Source: Caproicibacterium amylolyticum (GTDB lineage Bacteria > Bacillota > Clostridia > Oscillospirales > Acutalibacteraceae). From it: a DNA stretch of 64,000 bases. The notes below the pieces were generated by a model. It did not search any database. It saw nothing but the letters and a program-made list of their open reading frames with translations, and had not been told where the DNA came from. The position numbers and the translations under genes are program-made. The stretch spans positions 1,984,001 through 2,048,000 of the forward strand of contig NZ_CP060696.1 in assembly GCF_014467055.1 (NCBI RefSeq), written 5' to 3'. Below are positions 49,838-58,787 of the stretch, piece by piece; positions within the stretch are counted from its first letter, which is position 1, and each line of letters starts with the position of its first letter.

Positions 49838-51019
49838 TTACCGTGAAAGCCCCTGCACCGCTTTTTCCAGCTGTTTCATTGCCTGCTCCAATGTTATGCG
49901 CGGGCAAGCAATATTGATACGCTGAAAGCCCTCGCCCGCCTTTCCAAAAACAGTGCCGCTGTCCAGCCAGAGTTTTGCTTTGTTCACGATCAAATCCTCC
50001 AGCTGCCGTGTGGTAAGACCAAGTCCGCGGCAGTCCAGCCACAGCAGGTAAGTGCCTTCCGGTTCAACCAGCTGAATCTGCGGCAGTTTTTTTTGCAAAA
50101 AATCACGCACATAGGCGATATTCCCCTGCAAATAGATCAGCAGCTCCTGCAGCCATTGTGTACCGTTTCGGTAAGCCGCTTCGCAGCCGACCAGACCCAT
50201 TACATTCAGCTGGCTATACCCCGCTGCGTCTACCTCATGAGCAAATGCTTTCCGCAGTGACTCGTTAGGGATAAAAATATTGCTGGCCTGTAACCCGGCA
50301 AGATTAAAAGTTTTGCTTGGTGACGTACACAAAATTGTAAACTCCGCAAACTTCGGATCAACCGTGAAAAAAGAATAATGTGAATGCCCCGGCCAAACAA
50401 AATCTGCGTGAATCTCATCTGCCGCAACCAGCACATGATGTTTTGCGCAGATACTGCCCACTTGAAAAAGCTCCTCTTTTGTCCAGACACGCCCAACCGG
50501 ATTGTGCGGACTGCACAGCAGAAACAGCTTAACATTGTTTTCTGTAACTTTCTTTTCAAAATCTGCAAAGTCAATTTCATAGTGACCGTTCTTCAGCACC
50601 AACGGGCTGTTCACCAACACACGGTCATTGTCCGTAATAACTTCAGAAAACGGATAGTAAACCGGCTGCTGCAAAAGCACCGCTTCCCCTGGTTTCGTGA
50701 ACGCACGAACCGCCGCCGCCAAAGCAAATACCACGCCCGGCGTTTTCACAAGCCATTCCCGCTGCGGCCGCCAATGATGATGCTGTTGGAACCAATCAGC
50801 GACTGCTTCAAAATAGCTGTTTCCACTTTCGGAGTAACCAAAGATGCCGTGCTGCACAGTTTGTTCCAGTGCCGCCTGCACCTGTGGCAATGTACGAAAG
50901 TCCATATCTGCCACCCACAGCGGCAGCACATCCGCCGGACGGCCGCGCTCAACTGCAAAATCATACTTTAAGCAGCCCGTACCGCGGCGGTCAATGGGCA
51001 GTGAAAAGTCAAATTCCAT
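49838..51019 (-). CDS. MalY/PatB-type cystathionine beta-lyase
   Basis: The 393-residue fold-type I PLP enzyme cleaves C-S bonds, giving homocysteine, pyruvate and ammonia from cystathionine, or H2S from cysteine. The PLP lysine is Lys236 in CTSPSKTFNLAGLQ; PVYYPFSEVI and DEIHADFVWPGHSHYSF are family segments. GAGG precedes the ATG. It is 168 bp after a cystathionine gamma-synthase-type gene on the same strand, fitting methionine synthesis. Confidence 0.9.
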   Translation of the reverse strand: MEFDFSLPIDRRGTGCLKYDFAVERGRPADVLPLWVADMDFRTLPQVQAALEQTVQHGIFGYSESGNSYFEAVADWFQQHHHWRPQREWLVKTPGVVFALAAAVRAFTKPGEAVLLQQPVYYPFSEVITDNDRVLVNSPLVLKNGHYEIDFADFEKKVTENNVKLFLLCSPHNPVGRVWTKEELFQVGSICAKHHVLVAADEIHADFVWPGHSHYSFFTVDPKFAEFTILCTSPSKTFNLAGLQASNIFIPNESLRKAFAHEVDAAGYSQLNVMGLVGCEAAYRNGTQWLQELLIYLQGNIAYVRDFLQKKLPQIQLVEPEGTYLLWLDCRGLGLTTRQLEDLIVNKAKLWLDSGTVFGKAGEGFQRINIACPRITLEQAMKQLEKAVQGLSR

Positions 51020-51187
51020 ATTTATGTCCTCATTTCTGTGTACTGGTTTATCACTTTACAAATTTGTAGATTCTTTGTTTCACTAAAGCAAACGATTTTT
51101 CGCCTAATTTCAACAGTTTTTAACATTTTTCTGCAAGTTGTTTCCGTTTGTAAAGTAATAATACTTTCAGTTCAAATGTTATTTGCT

Positions 51188-52321
51188 TTACGCCTTTTCT
51201 GCCTGCAAAAGGTCATTTTCAAGGTCATTTACGTCCTCAAGACCTACAGAAATGCGCAGCAGACGGTCATTGATGCCGCGCGCCTCCCGTTCCTCTTTTG
51301 GCAGGTCGGCGTGTGTCTGTGTCATGGGGTAAGTCAGCAGTGTTTCGGTCCCGCCTAGGCTTTCCGCAAACAGGATCAACTGCACATTCCGCAGTAAGCG
51401 CAGTGCGGTTGTGCTGCTGTCCACTTCAAAAGAAATCATTGCACCGGCTCCGCGGCTTTGGTCGGCATTCACGGCATAACCGGGGTGCTCCGGCAGACCG
51501 ACGTACAGCACGCGGCTTACCCACGACTGCCTTTTCAGCCACTGTGCCAGCGCCAGTGCATTCTGCTGCTGCCGTTCCATACGTATCCCCAGTGTTTTGA
51601 TACCGCGCAGCAGAAGCCAGCTGTCAAACGGTGCCAAACAGGCGCCGGTACTCATGTAAAAATAGCGTAGACGTTCCATGATTTTCGGGTCGTTTGCCAC
51701 CAAAAAGCCCGCAAGCGTGTCATTGTGACCGGAAAGAAATTTGGTACCGCTGTGAATCACCACATCTGCGCCAAGATCCAGTGGGTTTTGCAGATAGGGC
51801 GTTAAAAATGTGTTGTCCACAAACAGCAGCAGATTATGCTCCCTGCAAATCTTTGCAGCACCGCGCAGGTCGGTCACCTGCATCATGGGGTTTGTCGGTG
51901 TTTCAATGAAAACCGCCTTCGTTTCTGGACGAATTTTGGCAGCTAACATTCCTAAGTCGGAAGTATCTAAAAAATCAAAAGAAAGTCCGTTTTTTTCCCC
52001 TACTCCGCGGAAAAGCCGGATGCTGCCGCCGTACAGGTCATCCGTAGCGAGAAGGTGGTCGCCGGGCTGAAACAGTTCCATCAGGCAGGTAATTGCCGCC
52101 ATGCCGGAAGAAAAAGCAATGGCTTCGCGGCCATGCTCCAGCTTCGCCATCAGCTGTTCCAGCTTTTCACGGGTCGGGTTCTGCTGACGGGAATAGTCAT
52201 AGCCGCCTTCGCCAATGTCGTGATGCCGAAACATAGCGGTCTGGTAAATTGGCATTTCCACCGCACCAGTTGGGTCATTTTCGTTGATGCCGCCGTGTAC
52301 ACAAAGCGTCTGCAGTTCCAT
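51188..52321 (-). CDS. Cys/Met metabolism PLP enzyme (cystathionine gamma-synthase/lyase)
   Basis: The 377-residue enzyme has Lys194 in VIHSGTKFLSGHND, the cofactor tyrosine in YDYSRQQNPTREKLE and the ending GGTETLLTYPMTQTHADLP, RISVGLED. In sequence it could be cystathionine gamma-synthase (MetI/MetB) or gamma-lyase (MccB). The beta-lyase downstream favours the synthase role. TAGGAGG precedes the start. Confidence 0.88.
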   Translation of the reverse strand: MELQTLCVHGGINENDPTGAVEMPIYQTAMFRHHDIGEGGYDYSRQQNPTREKLEQLMAKLEHGREAIAFSSGMAAITCLMELFQPGDHLLATDDLYGGSIRLFRGVGEKNGLSFDFLDTSDLGMLAAKIRPETKAVFIETPTNPMMQVTDLRGAAKICREHNLLLFVDNTFLTPYLQNPLDLGADVVIHSGTKFLSGHNDTLAGFLVANDPKIMERLRYFYMSTGACLAPFDSWLLLRGIKTLGIRMERQQQNALALAQWLKRQSWVSRVLYVGLPEHPGYAVNADQSRGAGAMISFEVDSSTTALRLLRNVQLILFAESLGGTETLLTYPMTQTHADLPKEEREARGINDRLLRISVGLEDVNDLENDLLQAEKA

Positions 52322-52373
52322 AACGGGTTCCTCCTATTTATACCTTACAAGTTATATATGTATTGTATCTGTT

Positions 52374-52402
52374 AGGATACTCCCTTTTGCGCAATCTGTC
52401 AA
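52374..52402 (-). promoter_or_regulatory. Promoter of the leftward cystathionine gene
   Basis: TTGACA (52397-52402) and TATCCT (52374-52379, minus strand) have a 17-bp spacer. The rest of the 52322-52711 gap has an ACTGC/GCAGT stem near 52416-52434 and no gene; I see no S-box or T-box. Confidence 0.6.
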
Positions 52403-52609
52403 TACAAAACACTTACGTACTGCCTTAATGCAGTAAAGTTTTTTGGGGCTGTGTAGTTATTCCCTGCCGCACAGGATTTGTATATCAAAAACGTCTATTA
52501 TAGAGTAAACGCTCACCTGACAAACTGCGTAAAATCCGTCTCTAAACATATCGCAATTCCGTATATATTACTAAATTGATAATTAAAATAATATTTTTTC
52601 AAAAATCAG

Positions 52610-52638
52610 TTGACATTCCAGAGCAATGGGCATATACT
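52610..52638 (+). promoter_or_regulatory. Promoter of cysK
   Basis: TTGACA (52610-52615) and TATACT (52633-52638) have a 17-bp spacer. The following ATACCATACCAATCATATAT is a plausible place for a CymR-type site, but no consensus match is claimed. Confidence 0.7.
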
Positions 52639-52711
52639 TTATACCATACCAATCATATATGAATAAGTACAAAATATTAACAAATCAAATTAACTAACGG
52701 AGGGACATATC

Positions 52712-53644
52712 ATGGCAAACATTCATAAGAGCTTAACCGAACTTATTGGCAAAACCCCGCTTCTGGAACTGACTAACTATGAAAAGAAACACGACCTGAA
52801 GGCTAAGATTGTTGCAAAACTGGAGTATTTTAACCCCGCTGGCAGCGTAAAGGACCGCATTGCGCTTGCCATGATTGATGACGGCGAGAAAAAAGGTTTG
52901 CTCAAGCCCGGTTCCGTTATCATTGAACCGACCAGCGGCAACACCGGCATTGGTCTTGCAAGCGTTGCAGCCGCCCGCGGCTACCGCATTATTCTGACCA
53001 TGCCGGAAACCATGAGCGTTGAGCGCCGCAACCTGCTGAAAGCCTACGGTGCCGAGTTGGTGCTGACAGACGGCGCAGCAGGCATGAAGGGCGCTATTGC
53101 CAAGGCAGACGAACTCGCCAAGGAAACACCCAATTCCTTTATTCCCGGCCAGTTCACCAACCCCGCAAACCCGGCTGCACATAAAGCAACCACCGGCCCA
53201 GAAATCTGGGAAGACACCGACGGCAAAGTTGATTTCTTTATTGCCGGTGTCGGCACAGGCGGCACACTTTCCGGCACAGGTGCTTACCTGAAAGAGCAGA
53301 ATCCGAATGTAAAAGTCATCGCTGTAGAGCCTGCCACTTCTCCGGTTTTGAGTCAGGGGCACGCCGGTCCGCATAAGATTCAGGGCATTGGCGCAGGCTT
53401 TGTTCCGGATACGCTGGACACCAAGATTTACGATGAAATTATTCCTGTAGACAATGAACCCGCATTTGTCATTGGCCGCGAGCTTGCCAAAACAGAGGGT
53501 CTGTTGGTCGGTATCTCTTCCGGCGCGGCAATCTGGGCTGCAACTGAGCTGGCAAAGCGCCCTGAAAATGCCGGTAAAACTATCGTAGCCCTGCTGCCGG
53601 ACACCGGCGACCGCTACCTTTCCACCGCACTGTTTCAGGACTAA
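52712..53644 (+). CDS. cysK: Cysteine synthase A (O-acetylserine sulfhydrylase)
   Basis: The 310-residue PLP enzyme makes cysteine from O-acetylserine and sulfide. The PLP lysine is Lys47 in [12 protein letters not shown]; the substrate loop is [24 protein letters not shown] binds the phosphate; the end is [22 protein letters not shown] precedes the ATG. In Firmicutes CysK also partners CymR, and a CymR-like protein is encoded at 31728. Confidence 0.96.
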   Translation: MANIHKSLTELIGKTPLLELTNYEKKHDLKAKIVAKLEYFNPAGSVKDRIALAMIDDGEKKGLLKPGSVIIEPTSGNTGIGLASVAAARGYRIILTMPETMSVERRNLLKAYGAELVLTDGAAGMKGAIAKADELAKETPNSFIPGQFTNPANPAAHKATTGPEIWEDTDGKVDFFIAGVGTGGTLSGTGAYLKEQNPNVKVIAVEPATSPVLSQGHAGPHKIQGIGAGFVPDTLDTKIYDEIIPVDNEPAFVIGRELAKTEGLLVGISSGAAIWAATELAKRPENAGKTIVALLPDTGDRYLSTALFQD

Positions 53645-53694
53645 CACGCTGCCCAAATATATAACCGTACTCCATTCCTGTTGTTACACATAGG

Positions 53695-53735
53695 AAAAAG
53701 TCCCGGTGCCTGCAAAAGGCACCGGGACTTTTTGA
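53695..53735. terminator. Terminator between cysK and the small membrane peptide gene
   Basis: AAAAAGTCCCGGTGCCT pairs with AGGCACCGGGACTTTTT around five bases; it works in both directions. Confidence 0.92.
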
Positions 53736-53837
53736 TTATCTCATGGAAAAAGCCGCCACTAAAGCGCTGCCCGCCATCAGTACAGCACAAAGCAGGGCAA
53801 CAACCCGAATCATTAACTTTCGTTTCTTTTCCTGCAT
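53736..53837 (-). CDS. 33-residue single-helix membrane peptide
   Basis: The peptide starts MQEKKRKLMIRVVALLCAVL and continues MAGSALVAAFSMR. It has a basic N-terminus and one hydrophobic helix (10-29). AAGGG stands seven bases before the ATG, and a strong terminator follows the stop directly, both good signs of a real gene. Similar tiny basic membrane peptides are found across Firmicutes; the function is unknown. Confidence 0.6.
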   Translation of the reverse strand: MQEKKRKLMIRVVALLCAVLMAGSALVAAFSMR

Positions 53838-53955
53838 ATTCAATCCCTTTCCGTGCAATTCCGATTGCAAATTAGTTTTCTATCTTATACAATTATAGTA
53901 TTGCCGTGCCGAATGTCAACCAGCTTTCCAGCCGGTTACAGAAAGTTTACATAAC

Positions 53956-53984
53956 TTGACATATAACACACCGGCCGGTACAAT
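53956..53984 (+). promoter_or_regulatory. Promoter of the LytR-CpsA-Psr gene
   Basis: TTGACA (53956-53961) and TACAAT (53979-53984) have a 17-bp spacer. Confidence 0.75.
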
Positions 53985-54020
53985 GAATGAGATATCGTGA
54001 AGAAAATGAGGGATTCAAAT

Positions 54021-55355
54021 ATGGCAAACACTCCACAGAACAACCACAACCGCCGGCCTGCCACCTCCGCACCCTCCGGCAGGACACCGCAGGGACAGCC
54101 GCACCGCCCGCAGCGGAATGCCTATCCGCAGAACAATGCGGTCAATGGCAGCCGGGATGTTTACTCGCGCTCTGCCCCCCGTCATCATGAGCCGAACCCC
54201 ATGGTGGACATCTCCTCCTACAGCAATCGGCGGCGGAACGCACAGACACGGCAAAGCGCGGCGCAGCATGCAATGCCGTCCAGAAAGCAGCGGGAAGCGC
54301 AGGTACGCTATCATGACGGCTTTGACCCGGATGACCGCGCCTCTATGGTTGACCGCCGCCGCGCAGTGGAACCATCCCCTGCGCACGGCGGCGGTGCGGG
54401 CATTTTACGCCGCAGGCGTCCCGGTAAGCGTCACATTCTACGTAACATTTTGTGTATCCTGCTGGCAATTCTGCTGCTCATCTTTATCTGGCTGACTGCA
54501 CTTTTCAGCGGCATGGACCGTTCGCACAACACAGTGAGCCAAAGCACCTATGTGCGTACACCACAGCATGCACCCACTTGGGACATTAAGTCCAGCCCGT
54601 GGGTTACCAACATTCTGCTGATTGGCATGGATCAGGACGACAACAGCACTCGGCGCAGTGACTCCATCATTTTGCTTTCAATTGACCGTTTGCACCTGAA
54701 ACTGAAAATGACGTCTTTCCTGCGTGATACCTATGCAGAAATTCCGAATCATGGCAGGCAGAAGTTGAATGCCGCCTTTGCCTACGGCGGCCCCGCTATG
54801 ACGATGCAGACGCTGGAAAACAACTATCGCATCAAGATAGATAAATATATGGCAGTGGACTTCAATTCTTTTGCCACAATTATCAGCGACGTCGGCGGCA
54901 TTAACGTTACCCTGAATGAGGGGCTGTGCAAAGAGTTCAATGCAAATCTTGGCACACACTATACCCCCGGCAAATATACATTAAAAGGAACCGAAGCACT
55001 TTATTACACCCGTATCCGCAACTACGGCAATGACTACGGCCGCGCACAGCGCCAGCGCGAGGTAATCGGTCAGCTGCTCAAAAAGATGGCAGCCTCCGGC
55101 CCCATCAAATTGAGCGGCCTGCTGAACAAGATTCTGCCGCTGATGTGGACAAACATCAGCGCACCGGAGCTTTCCGCTACAGTAATGTTTAACGCACCGG
55201 CAGTGATTTTCCAGCAAAAGACGCAGCAGATTCCGGCTGACGGCACCTTTGACGGCAAAACGTTTGATGACGCAGGTTGGGTAGAGGTTGCCGATATGGA
55301 AAAGAACTGCACCCTGCTGCGACAGTTTGTTTTTGAGGACAGCTCGCACAGCTGA
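54021..55355 (+). CDS. LytR-CpsA-Psr family glycopolymer ligase
   Basis: The 444-residue membrane-anchored protein attaches glycopolymers to peptidoglycan. A long Pro/Gln/Arg-rich cytoplasmic region (1-140) precedes one membrane helix (about 142-166, ILCILLAILLLIFIWLTALF). The LCP domain outside follows, with NILLIGMDQDDNSTRRSDSIILLSI and the catalytic-face segments FLRDTYAEIP and RIRNYGNDYGRAQRQREV. GAGGG precedes the ATG at 54021. It could join the glycan built from the 39562-48472 operon to the wall. Confidence 0.92.
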   Translation: MANTPQNNHNRRPATSAPSGRTPQGQPHRPQRNAYPQNNAVNGSRDVYSRSAPRHHEPNPMVDISSYSNRRRNAQTRQSAAQHAMPSRKQREAQVRYHDGFDPDDRASMVDRRRAVEPSPAHGGGAGILRRRRPGKRHILRNILCILLAILLLIFIWLTALFSGMDRSHNTVSQSTYVRTPQHAPTWDIKSSPWVTNILLIGMDQDDNSTRRSDSIILLSIDRLHLKLKMTSFLRDTYAEIPNHGRQKLNAAFAYGGPAMTMQTLENNYRIKIDKYMAVDFNSFATIISDVGGINVTLNEGLCKEFNANLGTHYTPGKYTLKGTEALYYTRIRNYGNDYGRAQRQREVIGQLLKKMAASGPIKLSGLLNKILPLMWTNISAPELSATVMFNAPAVIFQQKTQQIPADGTFDGKTFDDAGWVEVADMEKNCTLLRQFVFEDSSHS

Positions 55356-55371
55356 GAATGAAACCTTCGAC

Positions 55372-55426
55372 AAAAGGCATCGTGTATCAAACGGTTTTTT
55401 AACCGTATGGTACACGATGCCTTTTC
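55372..55426. terminator. Bidirectional terminator
   Basis: AAAGGCATCGTGTA pairs with TACACGATGCCTTT, with an inner ACGGTT/AACCGT stem. It serves convergent genes. Confidence 0.9.
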
Positions 55427-55437
55427 ATGATTACAAC

Positions 55438-55824
55438 TTACAGTTCTTTTTTGTTTTCCGGCCCCGGTGTGGTCACAATCACACGCTCCGGTGTAATAAT
55501 CAGCACACCCTTTGCCGTTGTCTTTCCTTGAAACAGGGTTTCGACCTGCTGCTTGAACATCTTCACAGTTTCTCCGGACGTCACATACTGTGCTGTTCCC
55601 TTGATTTGGTAGCCCTCCATTGTGGAAGCATTGCATACAGAGACAGCGATTTTGCGGTTTGCCTGGATATTTCTCAACGTTGTTTCCATGAACACATCTC
55701 CAACAGCCAACGTACCATCCTCCAGCACTGTTTTAAATGCAACCGGCACTGCATTGGGTTCTTTATCATAAGTTGCCAGATACCAAACCTGCTCATTCAG
55801 CACTTTTCTAACGTTTTTGTCCAT
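55438..55824 (-). CDS. FMN-binding split-barrel protein (pyridoxamine 5'-phosphate oxidase family)
   Basis: The 128-residue protein has the split-barrel pattern: VWYLATYDKEPNAVPVAFKT, then ETTLRNIQANRKIAVSVCN and GYQIKGTAQYVTSGE. Such small proteins bind FMN and act as reductases of varied substrates. AAAGGAGG precedes the ATG. The divergent gene is an HxlR regulator, which probably controls it in response to reactive molecules. Confidence 0.87.
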   Translation of the reverse strand: MDKNVRKVLNEQVWYLATYDKEPNAVPVAFKTVLEDGTLAVGDVFMETTLRNIQANRKIAVSVCNASTMEGYQIKGTAQYVTSGETVKMFKQQVETLFQGKTTAKGVLIITPERVIVTTPGPENKKEL

Positions 55825-55910
55825 TTTTGTTTCCTCCTTTTGATTTATGCATTGGACGTCTCCTATTATAAAAGCCCTGCCACAGCTTGGAAAGTCGTTT
55901 GCAAATTAAT

Positions 55911-55938
55911 AAGTTACTCATATTTTTCATAGTAACTT
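55911..55938. promoter_or_regulatory. HxlR operator-like dyad in the divergent promoter region
   Basis: AAGTTACT (55911-55918) and AGTAACTT (55931-55938) form a perfect dyad with a 12-bp gap. The right arm overlaps TAACTT, a -35 candidate, with TATACT 16 bp downstream (55955-55960) for the hxlR-like gene. Confidence 0.6.
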
Positions 55939-55983
55939 GCTATTTTTCAATTTATATACTACAGTAATCAGGGAGGTGACACC

Positions 55984-56379
55984 GTGTATCAGCCAAAATT
56001 AGGAAACGACATACGCTGTCCACTCGAATACGGTCTGAAAATATTCGGCGGCAAATGGAAAAGCAGGATTATCTGTGTACTCGCCCACAAAGGAACACTG
56101 CGTTACAGCAACCTGCGTGCTGAAATGATTAATATTACAGATGCTGTGCTTGCTTCTACATTGAAAGAACTGATAGCAGACAAAATCGTGCAGCGGCATT
56201 CCTTTGATGAGATTCCGCCCCATGTAGAGTACAGCCTTACTACAAAGGGGCTGTCAGTGGTACCGATTCTGCAGAATATCTGCAAATGGTCCGGCGCATT
56301 TTATCAGGAGGACTGTACACTTGCTACAATGCAGTGCCGAAAATGCAATTATACTCCCAACGAAACTCATGAAATCTAG
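55984..56379 (+). CDS. HxlR-family transcriptional regulator
   Basis: The 131-residue winged-helix protein has the family hallmark CPLEYGLKIFGGKWKSRIIC with the early redox-type cysteine (Cys12), then the LRYSNLRAEMINITDAVLAS recognition region. The C-terminal CTLATMQCRKCNYTP adds three cysteines, so redox or metal sensing is plausible. The start is GTG after GGAGGTGA. It is divergent from the FMN-binding protein gene. Confidence 0.9.
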   Translation: MYQPKLGNDIRCPLEYGLKIFGGKWKSRIICVLAHKGTLRYSNLRAEMINITDAVLASTLKELIADKIVQRHSFDEIPPHVEYSLTTKGLSVVPILQNICKWSGAFYQEDCTLATMQCRKCNYTPNETHEI

Positions 56380-56418
56380 TAAACCACTTCGGTATTTTGC
56401 ATATCTGTCGTATGGAAT

Positions 56419-56447
56419 TGTAATTCCTGCAGTTATCGTGTATAATA
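56419..56447 (+). promoter_or_regulatory. Promoter of metG
   Basis: TTGTAA (56419-56424) and TATAAT (56442-56447) have a 17-bp spacer, only 36 bp before the start codon, so no T-box leader is present. Confidence 0.65.
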
Positions 56448-56483
56448 GTGGAATAATCTGTTCAAAAAAGCGGAGGCAGAAAC

Positions 56484-58436
56484 ATGGAGAAAAAGACATT
56501 TTACATCACAACGCCCATCTACTATCCTTCCGGGAAACCGCACATTGGCCACAGCTACACCACTGTGGCCAGCGATGCCATTGCCCGGTACAAGCGAATG
56601 CAGGGCTGTGATGTCATGTTCCTGACCGGCACGGACGAGCATGGCCAGAAAATCGAGCAGAAAGCCGCTGCAGTTGGCATTACACCAAAAGAATATGTAG
56701 ATGGCACAACAAAGGTCTTTAAGGACCTGTGGAAGCTGCTTGACGTTTCCAATGACCGTTTCATTCGCACAACGGATGAATTTCATGTAAAAGGCATTCA
56801 GAAAATTTTCAGAGAGCTGTTTGACAAAGGTGAAATCTATAAAGGCAAGTACGAGGGCTGGTACTGCACGGACTGCGAATCCTTCTGGACGGAAACACAG
56901 CTGAAAGACGGCAAGTGTCCCGACTGTGGCCGCGAGGTCAAGTGGGCGGAGGAAGAAGCCTACTTCTTCAAGCTTTCCAAGTATGCCGACCGTCTGCTGC
57001 AGCTCTACAAAGACCAGCCGAACTTCATCCAGCCGGAAAGCCGTAAAAACGAAATGATTGGCTTTATTAATCAGGGGCTGCAGGATCTGTGCGTTTCCCG
57101 CACCAGCGTTAAGTGGGGTATCCCGGTTGATTTTGACCCCAAACACACGGTTTATGTTTGGATGGACGCGCTGCCGAACTACATTACCGCACTGGGCTAC
57201 GGCAGCGATGACGACAGCGACTTTAAAAAATACTGGCCTGCTGACGTTCACTTTGTCGGCAAGGAAATTGTGCGTTTCCACACCGTTATTTGGCCTGCCA
57301 TGCTGATGGCGCTGGATTTGCCGCTGCCAAAGCAGGTTTACGGCCACGGTTGGCTGCTGTTTGGCGACGGCACTAAGATGAGCAAGAGCAAAGGCAATGT
57401 GGTTGATCCTTACATTCTCTGCGACCGTTACGGCGTAGATGCAATCCGCTATTTCCTGCTGCGTGAAATTCCCTTTGGCAGTGACGGTCTGTTCACCAAC
57501 GAAGCACTGATTAACCGCATCAACTCTGACCTTGCAAATGACTTGGGCAATCTGCTTTCCCGCACAACCGCCATGGTACAGAAATACTTTGGCGGCACCA
57601 TCCCGCAGGAGCAGGAAAGTGCTGACCCGGACGGCGAACTGGAAGCAATGGGCAGTGAACTGCGCGCCAAATGTGACAAAGCCATTGACGGCTACCAGTT
57701 CAGCAAGGCACTGGAGGAAATCTGGCGCTTCATTTCCCGCACCAACAAGTATATCGACGAAACAGCGCCGTGGGCACTTGGCAAGGATGAAACTAAAAAA
57801 GCGCGGCTCGCTGCGGTTATGGACCACCTGTGCGAAGCACTGCGCATCGTTTCCATCCTGCTGACCCCATTTATGCCGAACACTACGCTGAAGATTCAGG
57901 AACAGCTTGGCCTTTCAGTGGCGAACTGCACCTATGAAAGTGCAAAACATTTTGGTCGTTTCCCGGCCAACTGCACCGTAACAAAGGGCGAAACGCTGTT
58001 CCCCCGCATTGATGTGGAAAAAGAAATTGAAGAGCTCAACAAGCTGATTCCAAGTCCCAATGCAGGAAAAGCAGAAGAAAGCAAAGTAAAAAAAGAACTT
58101 GCCGGTGTTGCACAAATCGGCATTGAAGACTTTGCAAAAGTAGAGCTGCGCGCCGCAAAAATTATGAACTGCGAAAAAATCAAGCGCGCCAAAAAGCTGC
58201 TCCAACTGACACTGGATGATGGCACCGGCGAGCCGCGCACGGTTTGCAGCGGTATTGCCCAGTGGTACACGCCCGAAGACTTGATTGGCAAAACGGTTGT
58301 GGTGGTTGCCAACCTGAAACCCGCAAAACTCTGCGGCGTGGAAAGTCAGGGTATGATTCTGGCAGCAGATGCCGGTGAAAACGATGTAAAGGTCGTTTTC
58401 CTGAATGATGTACCCGCTGGCAGTAAAATTCGGTAA
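56484..58436 (+). CDS. metG: Methionyl-tRNA synthetase
   Basis: The 650-residue enzyme charges tRNA-Met. HIGH is at 20-23, KMSKS at 298-302, and the zinc knuckle uses Cys128, Cys131, Cys145 and Cys148. The anticodon-binding helical domain follows, and the last 105 residues form an EMAP-II-like tRNA-binding domain (IGIEDFAKVELRAAKIMNCE to PAGSKIR). GCGGAGG precedes the ATG. tatD follows after a terminator and a repeat copy, an order often seen in Firmicutes. Confidence 0.97.
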   Translation: MEKKTFYITTPIYYPSGKPHIGHSYTTVASDAIARYKRMQGCDVMFLTGTDEHGQKIEQKAAAVGITPKEYVDGTTKVFKDLWKLLDVSNDRFIRTTDEFHVKGIQKIFRELFDKGEIYKGKYEGWYCTDCESFWTETQLKDGKCPDCGREVKWAEEEAYFFKLSKYADRLLQLYKDQPNFIQPESRKNEMIGFINQGLQDLCVSRTSVKWGIPVDFDPKHTVYVWMDALPNYITALGYGSDDDSDFKKYWPADVHFVGKEIVRFHTVIWPAMLMALDLPLPKQVYGHGWLLFGDGTKMSKSKGNVVDPYILCDRYGVDAIRYFLLREIPFGSDGLFTNEALINRINSDLANDLGNLLSRTTAMVQKYFGGTIPQEQESADPDGELEAMGSELRAKCDKAIDGYQFSKALEEIWRFISRTNKYIDETAPWALGKDETKKARLAAVMDHLCEALRIVSILLTPFMPNTTLKIQEQLGLSVANCTYESAKHFGRFPANCTVTKGETLFPRIDVEKEIEELNKLIPSPNAGKAEESKVKKELAGVAQIGIEDFAKVELRAAKIMNCEKIKRAKKLLQLTLDDGTGEPRTVCSGIAQWYTPEDLIGKTVVVVANLKPAKLCGVESQGMILAADAGENDVKVVFLNDVPAGSKIR

Positions 58437-58448
58437 GTTTTAAACACA

Positions 58449-58486
58449 AAACAGGACTGCCGCACATCAGCAGTCCTGTTTTTATC
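58449..58486 (+). terminator. Terminator after metG
   Basis: AACAGGACTGC pairs with GCAGTCCTGTTTTT. Confidence 0.88.
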
Positions 58487-58515
58487 GTTAGAATAATGTT
58501 TATAATTATCAAGAA

Positions 58516-58740
58516 ATTACTTTCCATCGCTCGCGTGCCCCGAAGAGGTATTCTTAGAAAGCGACTAAGAGTGATTCGCCTGACAGGGAAAATGTCCATG
58601 AAGCAGCAGTAGACAAAAGGGCGTCCGCCTCTGGAAGATGTGGGGTAAAGTCCACCGCGACCTTGCACTTGAACTTAATATTTTCCAGAAGCGCTCACGG
58701 ATTTGAAAGTCTGCAAGGGAAGTTCCCAAGGTTTTAACTT
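58516..58740. repeat. Left-half copy of the hairpin repeat family
   Basis: It starts ATTACTTTCCATCGCT, matching the left end of the copy at 43110. The palindrome is split by about 20 extra bases before TTCTTAGAAAGCGAC. The block CTTGAACTTAATATTTTCC, AGAAGCGCTCACGG and AAGTCTGCAAGGGAAG at 58669-58725 matches the copy at 44829. The right half with the GC-rich hairpins is absent. Confidence 0.62.
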
Positions 58741-58787
58741 TTGGGTGAATTTTTCGAGTATTTAAAACATTGCTTTAGGAGGGAATT

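Noticed and set aside
52322..52711. S-box, T-box or other amino-acid riboswitch before the sulfur genes
   Set aside because: Only a short ACTGC/GCAGT stem is present, and none of the conserved loops of those leaders can be seen.
56433..57827. A 464-codon minus-strand frame opposite metG
   Set aside because: Antisense shadow of a strongly conserved tRNA synthetase gene; no ribosome binding site or family match.
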